In this document: piece by piece, positions 1 through 7,093 of the stretch
How the letters are laid out: each line of letters starts with the position of its first letter
How positions within the stretch are numbered: the first letter of the stretch is position 1
Origin: an uncultured Lachnospiraceae bacterium
GTDB taxonomy: Bacteria; Bacillota; Clostridia; Lachnospirales; Lachnospiraceae
Reading direction: 5' to 3'
Assembly: GCA_945492935.1 (NCBI GenBank)
Contig: CALYVE010000017.1
Coordinates: 1-12,557 of the forward strand
DNA: 12,557 nt
Program-made: the position numbers and the translations under genes
The notes under the pieces: generated by a model
Databases searched by the model: none
Told to the model about the DNA's origin: nothing
The model's input: only the letters and a program-made list of their open reading frames with translations

Positions 1-3000
1 TACCGTCTCAAATATGTACTTTGCCGCCACTTCACTGGCTGTACCATGATTATAGACATAGGCTTCGGTAAAGGCAGTTATCTTTTCCCTGTACTCGTCT
101 GAACGAGCCATAAGTGCCTCTGCCTTTTCCTTTACGGTATGAATCTGATCAAGCGAAACCGCGCATCCGAGTTCTTCACGAATCATAATATTCAGTGGTA
201 CCGTGTCAATTTCCTTATATTCCGGATTCATAACCTTCATTGGTGTATTGATAAACAATACAGGCTTCTTTGTTGCATATGCATACTCATAAGCAATACC
301 TGACCAGTCACTGATGAGTAAATCAGCCTGAAATACGGAGCTGTTCGAAGAGAAATCGGTCTGAATTTCAATGTTCTCGTTATCTGCAAATCTTGCTTTC
401 AGCTGCTCCATCTTCTCTTTGCGATGGCGGACATGCTGTGGATGCGGACGTACAATGATATTCCAATTGCTTGTTTTAAGATTTTCCAGAATCTCATCCA
501 AACAGCTGTCCACAATGTTATCATCCTGCCATGATGGCGCAATCAAAATCGACTTCCTGTCTGATTGTGTCTTTTCTTCCTGCTCATACGACGCAATCAT
601 CTCATCAAGCAAGCTGTAGCCCCAATCAACAAGCTTCTTTTTCTTTAACTGATAAACTTCCTCTGTCTTCTCAATTTCTTCCTTTTGATGAGGGCCAACG
701 CAAAATACTGTATCATAATGATCCATGGAACCGGTACGCATCGTAAGATTCAAGCTGTCCATACCATGCGGAACATAAATGTATTCAATATCATTTTTTA
801 CGTAGCTTCTCTTAATATGATAATTCTCAAGATCAGGCATTGTCATAACAACGACATCCGCCTCCATCTTCATAAACAATGTAATAAGCCTCTTCTCTCC
901 AATATAATATGGCTTAATTGCTGTTTTTGTCTTGGCCAGTTCAAAAATGGCATCTTCCGGATCACTTGTCACATAATGAATTGTCATATTTGTATGTTCG
1001 AGTAAGTACTCAATCATACCCTTGTAATACTTATAGAAACCTGTGTTTTCTGAATAGAAAACAACATGCTTATTGTCAATATTGAAGAATTTCCTGTAAT
1101 CTTCCTTTTCGCGCTTTGCATATTTCTTTGCATCCTTTGCATTTTCGCCGCCAATGTTTTTAAGTTCAGAAAGCTCCTTCTTTGACTGCTCAAGCTGACC
1201 ATAATCAACGTATTTTTTAGGATTGATAAAGTAATTTAAAATATACATTTGCGCAACTGACATTAAATTACTTGATATCCAATATACGACAACGCCAATC
1301 GATACAAACCAGCCCAAATACAAGGATAGCAATACCGATAAAATCATCGCACCGTATTGACCGAATTTTCCCTGTTCTGACTGCAATACGTTACTCTTGT
1401 TTTGTGTATAACACATAACCCATGCCGATAATGCCGCAAGAATAGGCGAAAAAATTGCAGGTCCGCCAAAACTCTTTGGTACAATACGAAGATCAATTGT
1501 AAACAATAATGTATTGATACCGACGCCATTCATCGCACCCTTAATCGCATCAATGACAATCATAAGCAAAATAAGCTGAATCGCCATAGGAATGACGGAT
1601 ACAAGCGGGTTGTATTTTTCTTTTTTGAAGAGCTCGGCCTGTTTCTCTGAAATGGTTTCCTTATCGCCATAAAACTTGGCATTAATACGATTTAATTCCG
1701 GCTGCATCTTTACCATCTTGATGGAATTGTACTGTACCCAGATGGATACCGGCAACAAAATAAGCTTCGTAAGCAATGTGAAGAGAATAATTGCAACACC
1801 CATATTGCCTATCAAATCATAAATCCAGCCAATAATAGCCTTGAAAGGCTTTGCAATCAGATACATTAAGCCTTTTTCATTCTCGCACTCATAAACAACC
1901 CCTGTTTCTTTCATGGTTGACATATCCTTGGCATGACCGGTCTGAATATATTCATACATGATATCTTTGTTATTTAACGCATACAAAAGATATTTACGTT
2001 CACGAACGTCACCTTCCTGATACGGGAAGATTTCGTTCGACTGTTTTCCGTCTAACAATTCCACATATGCATCCTGCAAATCCTCATAAGAAATAGGGGC
2101 ATCATTTAACAAAAGCGCATGATTCTCATCAAAACCTTTTACAAAAAGAATCGGATTCTGTCTGTCAACACCTTGTGCAAGTCCGCCCTCATAACCATGG
2201 TCAGCCATTACAAGAATTACGGAATTATCATAAACACCTGCTTCTTTTAGCATGTCAAGATATCGCTTGGTAATTGTCATACAGGCCTGAATATTTGTCT
2301 CATATGTAGCATTTGTAATTTTCTCAACATTCTTGTTGTAACGGTATGGAGAATGCGCTCCCTGAATATGAATAAACTTAAATGCTCTTTCCTCTTTTGT
2401 ATAAACGGATTCCTCGTTCAAATATTCATAAAAGTCGGAATCCACATCTGAAAATGGTTCATCCGCAACGTCGAAATGACGAATAGCTTTAAAATCGTCA
2501 TTATCATACTCAAAACGCCCCTTCATAAAATACGGGACATACCGAAACGCAGTCGTCTTGATTTCAAGCTTTGCAAGTGCCTTTTTATCAAATTTTGACT
2601 CACCGGTATAATAAATATTGTCAAAGCGCTCCGAATTATCAAGTCTCGGGATTTCTGTCTCATAAACACCAATACTATAACCACGTTGTTCCAGCTCTGC
2701 AAATAATGGTGAGTTTTGCATTGCCTCTGCATAATAATCCTCATATGGCTGTTCGTTTTTGTACCACTGACCGGTCATAATATATGGTATGGACTGAGAT
2801 GTATACGGATATGTACTCATGGTATTTGTGTAGAAGGTAAAATCTTCAAACAACTCCTTATATTCCGGATACTCCTCCATCATTTTACTCATGACTCTTG
2901 CATCAACACAGTCAAGCAATAATATGACAAAGTTCCGGTCCTCTGACATTTCAAGCATGTTTCCTTCATTGATGAATAAGTTGTTTTCCTTTTTTTTGTT

Positions 3001-3540
3001 TGCTCCCTTTACGAAATAAACAACCATAAGTGAAATGGCAAGCATCGCAAAAATGATGACAGACACCATGCGCACAAAGGTACAGTAGCCGTCAAGCTTA
3101 CCAATTTTAAGTACGACAACGGAAAGAAGCAACATAAGAATCCATACGATAAAGGTTTTAACGTTTTGCTTCGTAAAGCTCCCCCAATCAATTGGTGAAC
3201 CATCCAAAACAGGTATATCCTTCGTCATGAAATTACCCTGAATATACGTTCCGACAAAGGCCACAAAATAAGTTACCAATGCAATCGTATAGAGCTTCTC
3301 ACTCACGATATAACAAATAAACATGACAAGAACACTTACAGCAAAGGCAAGTAAAAATGTCACAAATACAACCGGTACAATCATTGTAGAATCAAATACA
3401 AATTCTCCAAGATTATTTGAAAACAATTCCAGCGGTGCGTAAAATGCAAGCATAAATGTTGCCGCAAAGGACAAGATAAATCCTGCGAAAAAACGCTTTC
3501 TTTTTTCCTTCTGTAATCGATTCTTTATTAACTCTTTCAT
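1..3540 (-). CDS. LtaS/sulfatase-like + YidC-like + CDP-glycerol glycerophosphotransferase fusion, 3'-truncated by window edge
   Basis: I read the frame codon by codon from the ATG at 3540 to base 1 and found no stop: at least 1180 residues, with the C-terminus outside the window. Residues 1-180 hold five hydrophobic helices (about 17-35, 53-78, 84-100, 128-146, 157-177), as in LtaS. Residues 200-545 look like the alkaline-phosphatase/sulfatase fold: metal-ligand candidates D210 and D213 in LLLDCVD, candidate nucleophile T247 in YPYTSQSIP, H396 in QGAHSPY, D447-H448-G449. Residues 555-775 match the YidC/Oxa1 core: first helix with K592 in TLLTKLILLP, charged cytoplasmic loop 601-645, IPMAIQ at the second helix, final YWISSNLMSVAQ. 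A charged linker (780-820) leads to a Glyphos_transf-like domain with VPHG (H925), RPHP (H1033) and ISDWSG (1076-1081), the conserved TagB/TagF signatures. GGAG stands 7 bases before the ATG. It lies 20 bp after the signal peptidase gene. The three-domain call is strong; the actual polymer made is unknown. Confidence 0.88.
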   Translation of the reverse strand, partial: MKELIKNRLQKEKRKRFFAGFILSFAATFMLAFYAPLELFSNNLGEFVFDSTMIVPVVFVTFLLAFAVSVLVMFICYIVSEKLYTIALVTYFVAFVGTYIQGNFMTKDIPVLDGSPIDWGSFTKQNVKTFIVWILMLLLSVVVLKIGKLDGYCTFVRMVSVIIFAMLAISLMVVYFVKGANKKKENNLFINEGNMLEMSEDRNFVILLLDCVDARVMSKMMEEYPEYKELFEDFTFYTNTMSTYPYTSQSIPYIMTGQWYKNEQPYEDYYAEAMQNSPLFAELEQRGYSIGVYETEIPRLDNSERFDNIYYTGESKFDKKALAKLEIKTTAFRYVPYFMKGRFEYDNDDFKAIRHFDVADEPFSDVDSDFYEYLNEESVYTKEERAFKFIHIQGAHSPYRYNKNVEKITNATYETNIQACMTITKRYLDMLKEAGVYDNSVILVMADHGYEGGLAQGVDRQNPILFVKGFDENHALLLNDAPISYEDLQDAYVELLDGKQSNEIFPYQEGDVRERKYLLYALNNKDIMYEYIQTGHAKDMSTMKETGVVYECENEKGLMYLIAKPFKAIIGWIYDLIGNMGVAIILFTLLTKLILLPVSIWVQYNSIKMVKMQPELNRINAKFYGDKETISEKQAELFKKEKYNPLVSVIPMAIQLILLMIVIDAIKGAMNGVGINTLLFTIDLRIVPKSFGGPAIFSPILAALSAWVMCYTQNKSNVLQSEQGKFGQYGAMILSVLLSLYLGWFVSIGVVVYWISSNLMSVAQMYILNYFINPKKYVDYGQLEQSKKELSELKNIGGENAKDAKKYAKREKEDYRKFFNIDNKHVVFYSENTGFYKYYKGMIEYLLEHTNMTIHYVTSDPEDAIFELAKTKTAIKPYYIGEKRLITLFMKMEADVVVMTMPDLENYHIKRSYVKNDIEYIYVPHGMDSLNLTMRTGSMDHYDTVFCVGPHQKEEIEKTEEVYQLKKKKLVDWGYSLLDEMIASYEQEEKTQSDRKSILIAPSWQDDNIVDSCLDEILENLKTSNWNIIVRPHPQHVRHRKEKMEQLKARFADNENIEIQTDFSSNSSVFQADLLISDWSGIAYEYAYATKKPVLFINTPMKVMNPEYKEIDTVPLNIMIREELGCAVSLDQIHTVKEKAEALMARSDEYREKITAFTEAYVYNHGTASEVAAKYIFETV

Positions 3541-3560
3541 TACTTTTCTCCATCAATGTA

Positions 3561-4034
3561 TTATCGGATAATTTTTCCTTCAATTGCTTCATAAGCAACA
3601 AATCCGATTTCTTTATTTCGACTGTCAATGCTTTCCGCGTAATTATCTCCCAAAACAAAAAAACAATTATCCGGAACTGTCACGGTCGTCTGCGCAATTC
3701 CTGCATGATATAGTTTTTTATCATCAGGCTGCTGGGCACTCGGCTGTTCATTTACATACAGCACGCCATCCTTAATCAGAACCGTATCCTTCGGTCCTGC
3801 GACAATACGTTTCACAAGGTTTCCCTTCACTCCGTCTGTTTTAAATACAACAATATCACCAACGCCGTATTTTCGGGTATGTTTATCAACAAAAACAATA
3901 GACATATTATGATAGGTTGGTTTCATAGATGGCCCCTGAATCAACATAACCTGAACATAATATTTCGAAACAAGCATCGCTACAAACGCAAGAACAACAA
4001 GTGTGCCATAGAAATATTTTTTTTGTTTCATCAT
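3561..4034 (-). CDS. lepB: Type I signal peptidase (SipS/LepB family), minimal form
   Basis: Membrane serine protease that removes signal peptides from exported proteins on the outer face of the membrane. With the ATG at 4034 it is 157 residues, close to the short Gram-positive SipS type. One N-terminal helix (about 8-23) precedes box B, QGPSMKPT with catalytic S36. Box D, NLVKRIVAGP, carries the general base K75. Box E follows as LGDNYAESIDSRNKEIGFV (about 128-146). All catalytic elements are present. A GTG at 4046 would add four residues and overlap the preceding gene; ATGs at 4034 and 4031 are both possible and the ribosome site (GTGG/GGTAAG) is weak, so the exact start is unsure. It sits 5 bases after the small membrane protein gene and 20 bases before the fusion gene, suggesting one transcript. 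It may be a general signal peptidase or may serve the neighbouring LtaS-like protein, as LtaS proteins are often cleaved by signal peptidases. Confidence 0.93.
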   Translation of the reverse strand: MMKQKKYFYGTLVVLAFVAMLVSKYYVQVMLIQGPSMKPTYHNMSIVFVDKHTRKYGVGDIVVFKTDGVKGNLVKRIVAGPKDTVLIKDGVLYVNEQPSAQQPDDKKLYHAGIAQTTVTVPDNCFFVLGDNYAESIDSRNKEIGFVAYEAIEGKIIR

Positions 4035-4039
4035 AATGC

Positions 4040-4309
4040 TTACCACATTTCTATATCATCTGACTCAACTTCCTTGTGGGAATTCACATTTAATCCGAGC
4101 TGCTTTACAATCGCTTTCTTGATCCGACGACCATATACGCCAAAAACGGCACCAAGCGAAATAACAACACCGGAAATAATCTGAATCAGATATGTAATAA
4201 CCGACGGATCAATATATGCACGGCCATTCAATCCAAAAAACATCATAAATCCGCCAAAGAAAAATACAAAGCAACCTATAATTCTTACTATTCCAAAAAA
4301 CTTCTTCAT
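4040..4309 (-). CDS. Small two-helix membrane protein of unknown function
   Basis: An 89-residue protein I do not recognise. It has two hydrophobic segments (about 6-26, rich in Phe and Gly, and 37-59) joined by a short polar loop containing NGRAYIDPS. A basic patch, RRIKKAIVK (61-69), after the second helix suggests that both ends are cytoplasmic. The acidic tail ends in DDIEMW. I chose the ATG at 4309 because GGAG at 4316-4319 is six bases upstream. A GTG at 4321 in the same frame contains part of that site and the ATG at 4312 is only three bases from it. It is the first gene of the operon with the signal peptidase and the LtaS/YidC/TagF fusion. A role as partner or assembly factor of the fusion protein is only a guess from position. 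Confidence 0.7.
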   Translation of the reverse strand: MKKFFGIVRIIGCFVFFFGGFMMFFGLNGRAYIDPSVITYLIQIISGVVISLGAVFGVYGRRIKKAIVKQLGLNVNSHKEVESDDIEMW

Positions 4310-4315
4310 CATTAA

Positions 4316-4319
4316 CTCC
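4316..4319 (-). promoter_or_regulatory. Ribosome binding site that sets the start of the small membrane protein
   Basis: GGAG on the minus strand followed by TTAATG and then ATG at 4309. The six-base spacing favours 4309 over the ATG at 4312 (three bases) and excludes the overlapping GTG at 4321. Confidence 0.65.
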
Positions 4320-4460
4320 ACAACTAAAATCAGACATTTTCAAATTATTTTGATACGTTCGTGCCTTATAAATCAATCATATTGAAAAACTGCACAAGGT
4401 CACACGCTTTAATATATTACTACATTTTGTGATTATTATAAAGAGTATTTTGAAAAGTTG

Positions 4461-4488
4461 TTGAATTTTGTCAGAAACAATTTATACT
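4461..4488 (+). promoter_or_regulatory. Candidate sigma-A promoter for the AP2-like gene
   Basis: TTGAAT (4461-4466), a 16-base spacer, then TATACT (4483-4488), about 30 bases before the ATG at 4518. An alternative pair is TTGTCA (4468-4473) with TTATAA (4493-4498) at a 19-base spacing. The surroundings are AT-rich, so chance matches are possible. Confidence 0.4.
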
Positions 4489-4517
4489 TAACTTATAAAT
4501 TATGTTAGGGGATAGTC

Positions 4518-5324
4518 ATGAAAAAAGCGACTGGCGTATTTGCAACAACAAAAAAAGACGGAACTGCCTTCTATCGCAGTTCCATAACAATCCACGGAAA
4601 GCACATTAGTCTTGGCAGTTTTTCGCAGGAAGAACTTGCCGTGCGCGCTTACGAAGAGGCAAAGCAAATTCGTTCTTCTGATATAACCCCGGAAGAATAT
4701 AATAACAGCTATGCTCTTTCCTATACAAAATTCATTTCCTTAATTAATTTTCGAGATAATCATATTTATTTTCCTACCCCGATGTATCTTCGAAAAAACT
4801 ACTTTGAATATCACCTTTCACCATCCATCATTTTAAAATTTGACAGAGATGATTTATTTTTCTGCGCATCACATACAATTCAGCAACGCAAGGGCTATTT
4901 ATTTTATAGTGATTACGGCAGTCAATACAAATTACTTGGACGTTATGGCGTAAAGCCTTATGCTGTATATGGCAAGGATTACGAAATGGTAAATGGTGAT
5001 GTGTATGACTACCGCTATTCTAACATACGGATATTGAGCCACTATATCGGTGTTTCCGAAGAAAATAAGGATTCAAACAAGCCATTTTTAGCACAAATTC
5101 ATATTGTCGGAAATTACATAGTTGGCCGCTACAAAACCGAAATTGATGCTGCAATAGCATATAACAAAGCCGTCGACACATTACATGCCAACGGCGTCCA
5201 TAAAGCATACATAAAAAATTATATTGTTTCCTATGACGAAGCGACGTATCGGGAGCGCTACAACAAGCTTCGCATATCCAAAAACATCACAAATTACCAA
5301 AGGCTGAAACAAGAAGAGATTTAA
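4518..5324 (+). CDS. AP2-like / degenerate HNH-like / AP2-like DNA-binding protein
   Basis: A 268-residue protein with two AP2-like modules. The first (about 5-50) has the pattern FYRSSITIHGKHISLGSF followed by AVRAYEEAK. The second (about 188-236) has FLAQIHIVGNYIVGRYKTE, then AAIAYNKAVD and KNYI. Both match the three-strand plus helix pattern of bacterial AP2 domains, which accompany HNH homing endonucleases. Between them, YEMVNGDVYDYRYSNIRIL (155-172) resembles the HNH motif around DHINGD-DNR-NLR. The position of the catalytic His appears to be Met157 while N159, G160, D164, R166, N169 and R171 are kept. I therefore infer a DNA-binding protein that has lost nuclease activity, perhaps a regulator. 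AGGGGA (4507-4512) lies five bases before the ATG. It is the only rightward gene, flanked by its own promoter candidate, and its end overlaps dusB. Domain assignment is by eye; target DNA is unknown. Confidence 0.78.
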   Translation: MKKATGVFATTKKDGTAFYRSSITIHGKHISLGSFSQEELAVRAYEEAKQIRSSDITPEEYNNSYALSYTKFISLINFRDNHIYFPTPMYLRKNYFEYHLSPSIILKFDRDDLFFCASHTIQQRKGYLFYSDYGSQYKLLGRYGVKPYAVYGKDYEMVNGDVYDYRYSNIRILSHYIGVSEENKDSNKPFLAQIHIVGNYIVGRYKTEIDAAIAYNKAVDTLHANGVHKAYIKNYIVSYDEATYRERYNKLRISKNITNYQRLKQEEI

Positions 5325-6234
5325 GCTCGTCATATGTTTCAACATGATTAATCTGATAACGAAGCTTTGCGGAGTCCTTAAGTCCCTGCGTGTACCACGC
5401 TACATGCTTTCGCATTTCATGAATCCCCGTAAATTCTCCCTTATATGCAACCATAAGCTTCGTATGTCGAAGCATCATCTCAAGAATTTCTTTATGGTCC
5501 GGTCTTTTGACAATCGTTCCGTCTTCAAGATATTTCTTTATTTCGCGGAAAATCCAAGGATTTCCTTTGGCAGCTCTTCCAATCATAAAACTGTCACAAC
5601 CCGTCTGTTCCTTCATGCGAAGAATATCCTCTGCAGACGTAAGATCTCCGTTTCCGATAACAGGAATGGAAACAGCTTCCTTCACACGCCTTATTACATC
5701 CCAATCCGCCTGCCCCTGATAATATTGTTCTCTTGTTCTGCCATGAACAGCTACTGCTGCCGCACCGGCTTCTTCTGCAATTTTTGCTACCTCGGGCGCA
5801 TTGATTGTATCCTTTGTAAAGCCGGCCCGAATCTTAATTGTGACAGGAAGCCTGCACGCATTATGAATTGCACTCACAATTTCACCAATAAGTTCCGGTT
5901 TTTTCATAAGTGCAGAACCTTCACCGTTGTTTACAATCTTTGGAACAGGACACCCCATATTGACATCAATAAAAGCGAATCCCTTGTCTTCAATTCGTTT
6001 TGCCTGCTCTGCCATAAGCGCAGGTTCACTTCCAAACAGCTGGACACCAATTGGGGCTTCCTCTGTTTTCGTCATTAATAATGGGCCTGTATTTTTGTTA
6101 TTATAGTACATTCCCTTTGCACTTATCATCTCCGTGTAAAGAATGTCACATCCCTGTTCTTTGCATAAGAGACGAAATGGCAGGTCACATATACCTGCCA
6201 TTGGCGCAAGAATGATTTTATTTCGAAAATCCAT
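5287..6234 (-). CDS. dusB: tRNA-dihydrouridine synthase (DusB/NifR3 family)
   Basis: FMN-dependent, NADPH-using enzyme that reduces specific uridines in tRNA to dihydrouridine. The 315 residues span a complete protein: N-terminal TIM barrel opening with IILAPMAGICDLPFR (7-21), VNMGCPVPK with catalytic Cys95, IKIRAG (K134) and HGRTREQ (H164) lining FMN/tRNA, IGNGD (193-197) and the phosphate-binding IGRAAKGNPWIF (218-229), then a helical C-terminal domain. The NMGCPVPK and RAAxGNPWIF signatures fit the DusB branch common in Firmicutes. GGAG stands eight bases before the ATG at 6234. It follows coaX by 17 bases and is the last leftward gene of the dapA operon as I read it. Its last 38 bases overlap the end of the convergent AP2-like gene, and I see no clear intrinsic terminator after it. 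Confidence 0.96.
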   Translation of the reverse strand: MDFRNKIILAPMAGICDLPFRLLCKEQGCDILYTEMISAKGMYYNNKNTGPLLMTKTEEAPIGVQLFGSEPALMAEQAKRIEDKGFAFIDVNMGCPVPKIVNNGEGSALMKKPELIGEIVSAIHNACRLPVTIKIRAGFTKDTINAPEVAKIAEEAGAAAVAVHGRTREQYYQGQADWDVIRRVKEAVSIPVIGNGDLTSAEDILRMKEQTGCDSFMIGRAAKGNPWIFREIKKYLEDGTIVKRPDHKEILEMMLRHTKLMVAYKGEFTGIHEMRKHVAWYTQGLKDSAKLRYQINHVETYDELKSLLVSAFGNL

Positions 6235-6251
6235 CCTATATTCTCCGTGTA

Positions 6252-7016
6252 TTATTGCTTCTCATATATTAATCGTAATCCCTGTAATGTCAGATTTGAA
6301 TCATATACATCAATTGCTTCTGTATTCTCTGAAATCAACTTACCAAGACCGCCGGTTGCTACTACTTTGATATTGTCAAGTCCGGACTCCTCTTTCATCT
6401 TTCGAATAATGTATTCTGTCTGACCGATATAACCGAAAAATATACCTGCCTGCATGCTTGTTACAGTATCCTTTGCCAGAATGGAATCCGGTTTGCGAAT
6501 CTCAATTTCAGGAAGTTTTGCCGCTCCTGTCCACAGTGCACTCGCCGCAAGTCTAATACCCGGCGATGTTACTCCTGAGTTAAAGCTTCCGTCAGCAAGA
6601 ACCAAATCATGCGTTGTTGCTGTGCCGAAATCAATAACAATAACGGGTCCGCCATAAATTTCATATGCTGCAACCGCATCTACCAAACGGTCAGCACCAA
6701 GTGCGCGCGGATTTGGAATTGTTACATTGATGCCCGTTTTGATTCCCGGTGCCACAATTATCGGCTGAATGTGTAAGTATTTTATTATACCACTGTTTAA
6801 CGAATGCATGACATTCGGAACAACAGATGCAATAATTACTGCATGAATGTCTGAAATCTTCATTCCGTGCAAATTGAGCCAATCCGCAAAGTACATTCCA
6901 TATTCATCTGATGTACGAGAAATACCCGTTGTCATACGAAATGTATCTATTAATTCTGCTTTATCAAATATTCCGACTGTAATATTCGTATTTCCTACGT
7001 CAATTGCAAATAACAT
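6252..7016 (-). CDS. coaX: Type III pantothenate kinase
   Basis: Catalyses ATP-dependent phosphorylation of pantothenate, the first step of coenzyme A synthesis; type III enzymes belong to the ASKHA fold and need a monovalent cation. The 254 residues match the usual length. Visible motifs: phosphate-binding loop AIDVGNTN (4-11), GADR with catalytic Asp109 (107-110), the second ATP motif IDFGTATTHD (128-137), SGVTSPGI (147-154) and the adenosine motif ATGG (220-223). I chose the ATG at 7016, preceded by AAAGGG at seven bases; a longer in-frame extension to 7091 adds 25 residues that do not look like the family and would cover the intergenic inverted repeat. In many Clostridia birA sits next to coaX; here the upstream neighbour is a small protein gene instead. 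Downstream, dusB starts 17 bases later. Confidence 0.96.
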   Translation of the reverse strand: MLFAIDVGNTNITVGIFDKAELIDTFRMTTGISRTSDEYGMYFADWLNLHGMKISDIHAVIIASVVPNVMHSLNSGIIKYLHIQPIIVAPGIKTGINVTIPNPRALGADRLVDAVAAYEIYGGPVIVIDFGTATTHDLVLADGSFNSGVTSPGIRLAASALWTGAAKLPEIEIRKPDSILAKDTVTSMQAGIFFGYIGQTEYIIRKMKEESGLDNIKVVATGGLGKLISENTEAIDVYDSNLTLQGLRLIYEKQ

Positions 7017-7046
7017 CCTTAATCCCTTTCTGATAAACCGCACGCA

Positions 7047-7065
7047 AGAACATGATGCATGTTCT
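7047..7065. repeat. Perfect 8-bp inverted repeat between the small protein gene and coaX
   Basis: AGAACATG, a three-base centre ATG, then CATGTTCT. It lies in the 77-base gap upstream of coaX. In RNA it would form a tight hairpin about 30 bases before the coaX start; in DNA it could be an operator. There is no following T run, so it is not an intrinsic terminator. The spacing differs from the Gram-positive LexA box. Confidence 0.55.
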
Positions 7066-7093
7066 CCGGCAATTTGAGTAATCGTAATCAATT

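Larger units (their letters stand above)
4310..4517. other. AT-rich divergent intergenic region with promoters for both directions
   Basis: This 208-base gap separates the leftward membrane/teichoic operon from the rightward AP2-like gene, so it should hold both promoters. The rightward one is a plausible sigma-A match, given separately. For the leftward operon I see only weak options, such as TATGAT or TATAAG near 4370-4385 on the minus strand without a good -35 box. I see no open frame, RNA gene or strong terminator here. Confidence 0.6.

Noticed and set aside
1014..1529. Short minus-strand frames inside the YidC-like part (1014-1208, 1344-1529)
   Set aside because: They lie in another frame of the large fusion gene, whose frame is continuous and gives conserved motifs.
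3413..3658. 81-codon minus-strand frame bridging the signal peptidase and fusion genes
   Set aside because: It overlaps both real genes out of frame and has no recognisable protein pattern.
5200..5286. Terminator for dusB inside the AP2-like gene
   Set aside because: GCGAAGC and GCTTCGT can pair but the loop is long and no T run follows directly.
5344..6078. Open plus-strand frame of 244 codons opposite dusB
   Set aside because: It is antisense to a fully conserved dusB, has a Cys/Phe/Leu/Asn-rich composition typical of shadow frames, and has no ribosome site that I can see.
7047..7065. LexA-type SOS box at the inverted repeat
   Set aside because: The Gram-positive LexA box has GAAC and GTTC four bases apart; here they are nine apart.
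7017..7091. Longer coaX start adding 25 residues
   Set aside because: The extension lacks family similarity, contains the inverted repeat, and ignores the good ribosome site before 7016.
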